DNA from: Chara braunii
Lineage: Eukaryota; Streptophyta; Charophyceae; Charales; Characeae
Length of the DNA stretch: 48,858 nt
NCBI GenBank assembly: GCA_003427395.1
Contig: BFEA01000024.1
Span: forward strand, 4,029,636-4,078,493
Reading direction: 5' to 3'
Shown here piece after piece: positions 42,486 through 48,858 of this stretch (its first letter is position 1; every line of letters begins with the position of its first letter). The position numbers and the translations under genes were made by a program. The notes below the pieces were generated by a model. That model was not told the DNA's origin and ran no database searches. It saw nothing but the letters and a program-made list of their open reading frames with translations.

Positions 42486-42899
42486 CCCAACCGGGCTCTA
42501 AGGCGGGACACTTTCGGAATGCGCACTTACTAGCGGACGTGTGGGCGCACTCGGGACAACTTCCCACTTGCGGACGCGCATGTGCACAAGAGGAGCACGA
42601 GAGCACGGGAGAAGAAGCAGGGGACTACAGACACACGGATGGGTGGGCGCACTTCAAGAGTTGCAAGCATGGGCATCAGCGGAGGGGACGCACTAAGGAG
42701 GACAGCCAAGAGCGAACTTGGGACGGTCGCACGTGCACGCGCACCACGGAAGCCGAAAGAAGGCGCACAGGGGCAAGGGAACTGCTAGGAAAGAGGGAGA
42801 CGCGAAGGTAAGGGGGGTCGTGGGCTCCATAATCGTGTCCGGTGGGAACGCACGCCCACGGGCGCTTCTTGTCGAACAAACCTGCGTGGACCAGTGACG

Positions 42900-43350
42900 T
42901 TGTACATGCGCGCACAGAGCACGCATACCCGCACACAGTCAGGAAAGATCGCGTGGGCACAGAGCACGCATACCCGGGCACAGTCGGGAGAGATCGCACG
43001 CGGCAGTACACGCACCCGCGCAGCAGCGCACATACCCGCGCACAGTCGGGAGAGATCGTGCACGACAGCACACGCACTCGCGCACAAACAACAGAGGTCG
43101 CGCGCAATAGCCGCGTACCTGCGCAGCGGTGCACATACCCGCGCACAGTTGGGAGAGATCGCGCGCGGCAACGCACACACCACTTAGTAGCGCACATGTC
43201 CACACACGATTGGAAAGGTCGTGCGCAGCAGTGCACGCGTCCACACACAGGTCGGGAGGTCGCGCACGGCGGCACGTGCAACCACGCACAGGGTCGGGAT
43301 CGGGCGCGCACTACCTCACGCAGTCAGGATCGGGTGCGCCCTCCAGCGCG
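42900..43350. repeat. GC-rich minisatellite-like array
   Basis: Irregular repeats built from 'gcacatacccgcgcacagt', 'cgggagagatcg' and 'cgcacgcggcagtacacgc' words, about 50-110 bp apart. Copies are at about 42935, 42975, 43035, 43140 and 43250. Divergence is moderate. Confidence 0.7.
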
Positions 43351-43904
43351 CAGTCACTCGCAGGTAAGATTGAGTACGTGCAAGAGAAATTGAGCGCGTG
43401 CAAGTCAAGATCTGGAAGTTTGCAGTCGGGTAGGGGCATGCGCAGACGAGATTGGGTGGGTTCTGTCGGGATCTGAGCCGCACGAACGAGATCGGCTTGT
43501 GCAAACGGGATCTGAATGTGCACGGTTGCGCGCAACTGTGCGCGGCTTCATGCGGACGTACACACTCGCCCACACGCATCAGCGGGCAGGTCCACGGCAC
43601 GCGCGAGCGCACGACTACACGCTCGGGGGATCGGCGAGCACACGCACGCATTGGTGTGACAATGAAAGCCCCATTCGACCATCGCCGGCATACGCACACC
43701 AAACGTGAGCGGAGCGAGACTCTGAGTGCAAGCGCGAGACCCGGTACGGGCAAGTTAGGACTCTGAGACGGAACCCACGGGACCACAGGCCGAGACTGCA
43801 GGACCCGGCAGAGAACAAACCGAGGCTTCAGAAATGGACAGGGATCATGGGGCCCAGCAGCGGCCAGGACGAGACTTTTGGAACAACGGGCAGGGACTAC
43901 CGGG

Positions 43905-44130
43905 GCCAGGAACTTTGGGAACAACTCGGGACCTTTGGACTCAGCCAGGACCCTTGGAGTCAGTTCGAGACCTTTGGACTCAGCCAGGACCCTTGGACTC
44001 AGCCGTGACCCTGGGATAAATCTGGGACTCCGGTTTTAGATCAGGACTTTGACAAGGTCGGGACTTTGGTAAAATCACGACCTTGCCAAGACCGGAACTT
44101 TGACAAGACCGGAACTTTGACAAGACCGAG
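43905..44130. repeat. Short tandem repeats at the end of the RT-interrupting block
   Basis: Successive copies of 'cctttggactcagccaggac' (from about 43931) and of 'gaccggaactttgacaa' (from about 44092), all variants of a 'ggga-ctttg' theme with purine bias. Confidence 0.75.
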
Positions 44131-44299
44131 ACTTTGAACCAGCTGGGAACTCCGGACCAGATCAGGACTTCGGGCTTTGGGCCGAGTCCGGGACTTCGGG
44201 TACAGACGGGGGTTTCAAACAGAAACTGGGTGATTGAGTCCAAGCCTGAACGTTTGAGTCCAAGTCAAGACATTAGGGCCGGGCGATTGAGTTCAATAT

Positions 44300-44980
44300 G
44301 TGACTTATCTGGGACATGTAATCTCTGGGGAAGGGTTGGCTCCTGAAGCAACTAAGGTTGCTGCGATTCAGGACTGGCCACAACCTACCACAGTGTGTGA
44401 TGTCCGGTCATTCTTGGGTCTTGCCTCCTACTACAGAAAATTCGTCAAGAACTTTTTTGCTGTTGCTGCACCCCTGACTGACCTCACAAAGAAGGATACC
44501 CACTTTCTTTGGACACCAGACTGTCAGCAGGTTTTTACACGCCTCAAGGAGACCTTGATGCGTGCACCTGTTCTGAAGTTACCTAACCCTACCTTGCCCT
44601 TCGTACTAACTACTGATGCTAGCCAGTGTGGGGTTGGGGCGGTACTTCAGCAGGACAGTGGGCATGGTCTGTAGCCACTGGAGTACATGAGTAAGAAGAT
44701 CAAAGTTAAGAATTTGCAGAACTCTACATACAAGGAGTTGTATGCTCTAGTGTCAGCGCTAAAGCATTGGAAACATTTCCTCATAGGCATGCACTTCAAG
44801 ATCTAATCAGATCACTCCACCTGACAGTGGATGAAGACCCAAGGGGAACTGAATGACAAACTTGCTCGCTATATTCAGTTCATTGATCTCTTTGACTTTG
44901 AACTGAAACACAAGAAGGGCTGCTACAATCGTGTAGCAGACGCCCTTTCTCGTAGGCCTGACGCTCTCTATCTGATCTCC
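44300..44980 (+). pseudogene. RT end and RNase H, chromovirus 2
   Basis: Coding resumes with 'VTYLGHVISGEGLAPEATKV', 'DVRSFLGLASYYRKFVKNF' (RT connection and tether), then RNase H 'LTTDASQCGVGAVLQQDSG'. A stop follows at about 44672, after which 'PLEYMSKKIK' and 'STYKELYALVSALKHWKHF' continue, with further stops near 44805 and 44820. The last part is 'LFDFELKHKKGCYNRVADAL'. The first catalytic Asp (TDAS), the Glu (KELYAL) and the final Asp (ADAL) are all present, unlike chromovirus 1. Point stops rather than large deletions inactivate it. Confidence 0.85.
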
Positions 44981-44999
44981 TCTACTCGTGCCTCTGGGG

Positions 45000-46180
45000 A
45001 GAGTACCCGTCAGACCATTGCCCAGTTACTGCCACAGTACCCGATTTTCGACCCTACTGTTCGAAATCTGCAAACTGATTCTGCATCTGAACCAGGATAC
45101 ACTCTGGTTTCAGATCTGTTGTATACTTGTAGCAGAGGAGAGGAGCGTATGTGCATCCCTCAGGACCGCCAGCTGAGAACACTCATGATGTCTAAGTGTC
45201 ATGATGCTCACGGCCACTTTGGGGCCCTAAAATCGTTAGCAGCCCTGTCGCAACGGTTCTTCTGGCTAGAGATGAGGAGTGATCTGCTGCACTATGTTGA
45301 GACCTATGAGTTACTGCCACAGGACCCGATTTTCGCCCCCCCCCCGACCTCCCCTTGGCCTAATGTAGCCACTCCCCATTCTTGATGCACCTGCACAGTC
45401 AGTGTCTATTGATTTCACCGACTTAGGGAGGGCTACTCCTCGCGGTATGCGTCAGGTAATGGTATGTGTGAACCGGTTTTCTAAATATGCAGAGTTCATC
45501 CCGCTGCCAGAGGAAGCCAGGGTCCCGGCCGCGTACAGGCGGCCTTTGCTGACAGGTGGGTCACACACCATGGGCCACCCACCTCTATTGTCAGTGATAG
45601 AGATCCGCATTTCTGCAGCAATGAGTGGCAGTCCTATTGTAAGGACTACCTTCATTCCAGGCTGGACATGACATCTGGTCGTCATCCTGAAGCTAATGGG
45701 CAATCTGAAGTGATGAACCAGATCCTTTTCCAGTTGCTGCGTCCTGTGATCAGCCCTGATCAACAGGATTGGGATCTCCATCTAGGACGGGCACAACTAG
45801 TGTACAATACGTCGGTACACTCTTCCACAAGGTTCACCCCCTATCGGTTGAACTGGGGTCGTGAACCACGACAAAGACTGACGCTTGGGACTGCAGCATT
45901 CACCAGACAGTACGAGAGGGATATTGAACGAGCCAAAGTTAACCTGCTTAAAGCCCAAAAGGCTATGATTCAGCAAGCTAACAAGCATCGTCGCCCATCC
46001 CCCATTCGCACTGGTGACTGGGTCTGGGTTCTCCGCTCTAAGTTATCTCGGGAGGAGGACATTTCGCCCAAGCTGTTGCCGCATTACATGGGTCCATGGC
46101 AGGTTTTAGATACAGTGGGATCCTTTCGAACCATCCTATCATGTGGATGTCCCCCTGCATCTACAAACCTACCCTGTCTT
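45000..46180 (+). pseudogene. Integrase, chromovirus 2
   Basis: The N-terminal zinc region keeps its His pair ('CHDAHGHFGALKSLAAL') but lacks the CxxC; the frame runs into 'YELLPQDPIFAPPP' instead. The core follows in shifted frames: 'SIDFTDLGRA' (45404), 'VSDRDPHFCSNEW' (about 45590), and 'HPEANGQSEVMNQI' (from about 45680), giving the D, D and E catalytic residues. The C-terminal region ('QLVYNTSVHSSTRFTPYRLN', 'ANKHRRPSPIRTGDWVWVL', 'LLPHYMGPWQVLD') is open to about 46120. It would join cDNA to the host chromosome. The frameshift near 45530 and the damaged zinc finger inactivate it. Confidence 0.85.
45025..45335 (+). repeat. 26-bp duplication pair within integrase
   Basis: 45025-45050 and 45310-45335 share 'gttactgccacag', then t or g, then 'acccgattttcg' (one mismatch). 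The second copy sits exactly where the CxxC of the integrase zinc finger should be and is followed by a C homopolymer. Confidence 0.8.
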
Positions 46181-46469
46181 CCATGCATCTAAGCTGTTAC
46201 CGTTTACCCCAGCTGATGCATTTTCCAGACAGGCCTCCTTAGTTTGGTCCCCGATCCCTGGGAAGGGGTATGAGGTGGAATCAGTTGAGGACGAGTATGG
46301 GACAGGCCCGGATAAGGAGTACCTTGTGAAGTTTCTATACCAGCCCCATACCGAGGACCGCTGGTTTACTAGCAAGGAACTTTTAAAAACAGCAAAGTCT
46401 GTTATCCTCAAATACGAGGCCGAGCAGAGGGGGGAATCCCTTCGACGCTCTGCACGCCTACGCCCCTAG
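46143..46469 (+). pseudogene. Integrase chromodomain, chromovirus 2
   Basis: A 108-residue frame. It begins at the conserved 'LQTYPVFHASKLLPF' junction and continues with a chromodomain from about residue 42: 'YEVESVEDEYGTGPDKEYLV', 'KFLYQPHTEDRWFTSKEL' and a final helix 'KTAKSVILKYEAEQ'. It ends at a stop 18 bp before the PPT. It is similar to the chromovirus 1 chromodomain, so the two elements belong to related lineages. A frameshift near 46120 separates it from integrase. Confidence 0.85.
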
Positions 46470-46487
46470 CTCGAAGGTCCTCGCTCT

Positions 46488-46500
46488 GGGGGAGGGTAGG
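46488..46500 (+). other. Polypurine tract of chromovirus 2
   Basis: GGGGGAGGGTAGG, followed by 'tc' and the LTR start TGCAATAATTTGC. This is the expected plus-strand primer immediately upstream of the 3' LTR. Confidence 0.85.
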
Positions 46501-46502
46501 TC

Positions 46503-47187
46503 TGCAATAATTTGCTGGTTCCAGGTTGCCTGTAGCCTCTCTCTGGCGAGGCTGTACCATAGGTAGGGATAGATTCGGAATTTTGTTTGGCTGAGGGCTA
46601 ACCGAGAGACCTACCTGTAAGGAAAATTCGTGAGGGACATATCTGTAAATATGGGAAAATATAGGCCTAGTAATAACTCGAATTCCCTACATCTACCCTA
46701 ACTGCGAATAACGACCTCGGGCTACCCCTTTGATAGACAGGCCCTAAGGGCCTATGCTGCTAGACGGTCCTATAGCCTATAGCCGATTAGGGAGACACCC
46801 AAGGGGCCGAAACAGAAACGGTACCGATCGGTCAGTCAGTCCGGTCTAGGTCGAGTCTAGGCCAGGGTAGAGTACAAATAGGTTGAGAGCATCGGTCCAG
46901 GGCTTTTGGCAGTTGACACTTCGTGGTGGGAGTTGCTGTGCACGCAACATCAGGTCGTGGTGACTAATTCATGCGTGGGAGACAACGGACATAGCCAGAC
47001 CTTCAGAGCGCTAACCAGACTGGGGTCAACACTGTCTACTCTGACTCTGTGGGAGTGCAAGCAGTCTGGGCTATTAGAGGTCTGATGCGTTGGAGCACGT
47101 GGTGCACTGCTGACCCTCCTCAGGAGTAGGGTCCCAGTGGCGATGCAGCCATAGCTGCATCTTCTCGAAGATTATCATCGCCTGGAC
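46503..47187 (+). repeat. 3' LTR of chromovirus 2
   Basis: Direct repeat of 38128-38812, equal in length by my alignment. Similarity ends at 'cctggac' (47187), beyond which 'ttcatcttc' differs from the 5' copy. Confidence 0.85.
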
Positions 47188-48451
47188 TTCATCTTCATCA
47201 AAGACTGTTAGCGTTGGGCTTCTTCTTCATCATCTAAGTGGCAATTGGCTCTGGAAGCCTGTTTCATACTGGCGCAGGCCACTGAGTTGGAAGTCAGGGT
47301 GGCGTTGGGTGTTACCTCGGGTTCTGGTGCTATTTTTAGCTGTTCAGTAGGGTGTGGGGTTGAGGCGCTACCCTCATCAGGCTTATGAGGTTATTCAGTG
47401 GAACGATGCTATGAGTTTAATAAACAATTTTAATACTGTGTCTGAGTTGTCATCTCTTCACCGATTTCTGGCTGTGATCTCTCGGTTGTCTTCTATGAAT
47501 GATAGTTGGGACTTTTGTGGAGAGAATCCACTGTATTGTGTATTATGTCACTTCGCTCTTCTGAGTCTTCCGCTGCGTTTCTTTTGTTGGGTGGTGTGAT
47601 ACTCCACTACCTCTCCCCTTCCTGTCGTGCATGTATGGGCGTGTACGGGAGTTCCTGTGAGTGAGCGTTGACAAAATTTCAACGGACAATCATGTTCATA
47701 ACACCCATCTCCACTCTCCTCCCCAATCTCGTCTCCATTCCCCTCTCTCCTCCCCTCTCTAATCCCGGCTCCACTGCCTCGCCACTTCCATCTCTACTCC
47801 ATGGTTTCTGGTATGAGGGCACGCCCATAACTCTCTTGCAGTGTGCACAATTTCCCTTCCAAAGGAAGACATGAGCATCAAGTAGCGCGATAACAACACT
47901 CCAGGCAGCGCGCTACAACACTACTCCTGACTTCTAAGTCGTGTACCCCAAAGGCTGGGATACTTGTGTTACTCTCTGGAATGCCTTGTGGAAGCTGTCC
48001 GAAATACTGGTGGCTATAGCGCAAACATTTTGCATATGCACGAACAGAGTAGCAAGGCACACAATTGCCTGTTCTGCAACCCAGGACAACATAAACAATG
48101 GCAAAAGCCACAAAAGCCTGTGTTAAACTCCGGGTCGCCCGGCGGCCCAGCCTCCATCCGGTAGGGGTCCTGGGCGGCCCGGCCGGTTGGGTCCCCCAGT
48201 TTGACGTCGGGCGGGCCCAGCGCATTTTTGCGCGAGGGGGCGGGGAGGCCTTTTTTGATGTTTTTTTTGTGCTTGGGAGCCTCCCCCCCCCCCACGCAAA
48301 TTCTTTCGCATAGCGGCCTTCGAATTCGAATGTGGAGTTCGTGCTGCCCGTCGAAGTGGTCTCGTTGCTGCCTGCCAAAGAGTTTCCCGTAGCTGCCTGC
48401 CTTCGCCGAGGTGCCCGTCATCGATGCCCGTCGTCACTGCCTGCCGCCACT
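47188..48451. other. No recognised gene
   Basis: Flank beyond the second chromovirus. A plus frame at 47354-47599 ('RRYPHQAYEVIQWNDAM') is open but unknown. A frame at 47964-48164 includes 'CLFCNPGQHKQWQK', which has three of the four CCHC knuckle ligands. The rest is pyrimidine- or GC-rich. Confidence 0.45.
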
Positions 48452-48515
48452 GCCCGCCCTCGGAAAGCTGGCCCGTCGTCGTCGATACGGTACCGATGCG
48501 TGAAGTGCCACGTGT

Positions 48516-48571
<56 letters not shown>

Positions 48572-48807
48572 ACGCCGCCATTGCCCGTCGTTGCTGCCCG
48601 CCATCGGAAAGCTGCCCCGTCGTCGTCGATACGGTACCGTTGCGTGAAGTGCCACGGAAAGCTGCCCCATCGTCGTCGAATCGGCAGGTCCTTCTCGTCC
48701 TCTTCCTCCTCCTCCTCCTCCCTTCGTCTTCTTCTCTCCTCCTCCTTTCTCCTCCTCCTCCTCCCTATTTCGTTGGTTTTCTATATCGGGCGAAGTGCCA
48801 CGTGTCA

Positions 48808-48858
<51 letters not shown>
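48452..48858. repeat. Repeats with G-box and (CT)n tracts
   Basis: A 61-bp segment ('cggaaagctg', 'tcgtcgtcgatacggtacc', 'gtgaagtgccacg') at 48452-48512 recurs at 48596-48656, 144 bp on. Each 'gaagtgccacgtgtca' (48502 and 48792) contains the plant G-box CACGTG and is followed by a (CT)n tract (48520-48570 and 48810-48858, the latter cut by the window end). A middle copy at 48645 reads 'gccacgga' and has lost the G-box and the CT tract. Confidence 0.8.

Larger units (their letters stand above)
41679..44299. repeat. GC-rich 2.6-kb block interrupting RT
   Basis: Lies between RT 'KTKYG' and 'VTYLGH'. It begins TGTCGGGCGG, as an LTR might, and contains a TATATAAG site, a minisatellite-like stretch of 'cgcgcacagtcgggagagatcg' type words (about 42900-43350) and short tandem units near its end. 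Frames in it are long only because of GC bias and repeats; none resembles a protein. No target duplication is found, and roughly 170 bp of RT are missing, so this is insertion plus deletion, a replacement, or possibly a misassembly. Confidence 0.75.
38128..47187 (+). mobile_element. Ty3/gypsy chromovirus 2, with a foreign block in RT
   Basis: A 9.06-kb element on the plus strand: 685-bp LTRs (38128-38812, 46503-47187), gag, protease, RT, RNase H, integrase, chromodomain and a PPT in the normal order. The RT is interrupted from 41679 to 44299 by GC-rich repeat sequence, and about 55-60 RT residues including the YLDD box are missing at that point. Frameshifts affect gag, the PR/RT junction, RNase H and integrase, so it is defective. 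No matching target duplication is visible outside the LTRs, and I could not identify a primer-binding site, so the LTR inner edges are approximate. Confidence 0.9.

Noticed and set aside
42785-43393. Several long overlapping frames in the GC-rich block.
   Set aside because: All are Arg/Thr/Ala-rich products of the minisatellite and are open in several frames at once.
48030-48105. CCHC zinc knuckle ('CLFCNPGQHKQWQK').
   Set aside because: The fourth ligand is Lys and no Gag-like sequence surrounds it.
1-48858. CRISPR arrays, bacterial operons or prophage.
   Set aside because: No regularly spaced direct repeats with unique spacers, no ribosome-binding-site-led gene clusters; all features are eukaryotic.

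Overview
The window looks like repeat-dominated nuclear DNA from a eukaryote. No bacterial-style operons, rRNA or tRNA genes are visible. Instead there are microsatellites, assembly gaps (single Ns at 5668 and 5860; runs at 18253-18361 and 35340-35739), two chromodomain-bearing Ty3/gypsy (chromovirus-type) LTR retrotransposons, a LINE remnant, MITE-like insertions and long non-coding repeats. The tRNA-iMet primer site, chromodomain integrases and Gag/Pol style fit a streptophyte. A charophyte alga such as Chara would fit, but the species cannot be proved from the sequence alone. I see no confidently intact host protein gene; nearly all recognisable coding sequence is decayed mobile-element sequence.

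Layout. 1-1279: a truncated, inverted copy of repeat family A. 3090-4169 (minus): an isolated retroelement Gag pseudogene. 5370-5860: (TA)n tracts holding two copies of a short repeat, one of which carries a hammerhead-ribozyme-like core on the minus strand; a third copy lies at 35033-35147. 6651-20188: about 13.5 kb of non-coding repeat arranged A | A'-B | B', where each letter is a kilobase-scale unit. Unit B' contains an 8-bp-TSD MITE whose empty site is preserved in unit B, and a foldback around an assembly gap. 21537-23823 (plus): 3' end of a LINE with zinc-finger RVT domain and poly(A).

24918-33632 (minus): a structurally complete but mutated Ty3/gypsy element (1.26-1.29 kb LTRs, 4-bp TSD, PBS, PPT, gag-PR-RT-RH-IN-chromodomain). 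34639-34793: a small MITE. 36070-36745 (minus): a fragment resembling a Josephin-type cysteine protease, the only candidate host-type gene. 37423-37825: GT/GA microsatellites. 38128-47187 (plus): a second chromovirus whose RT is interrupted and partly replaced by a 2.6-kb GC-rich repeat block (41679-44299). 47188-48858: no recognised gene, ending in G-box/(CT)n repeats.

The window is a nest of retroelements. The two chromoviruses lie in opposite orientation, and both have frameshifts and stops. The observations most worth following are the hammerhead-like repeats, the A/B array with its repeated hairpins and its 27-bp motif, the Josephin-like fragment and the block inside the second element's RT. 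Repeat relationships were judged by eye, so boundaries are approximate unless a TSD or LTR terminus fixes them.
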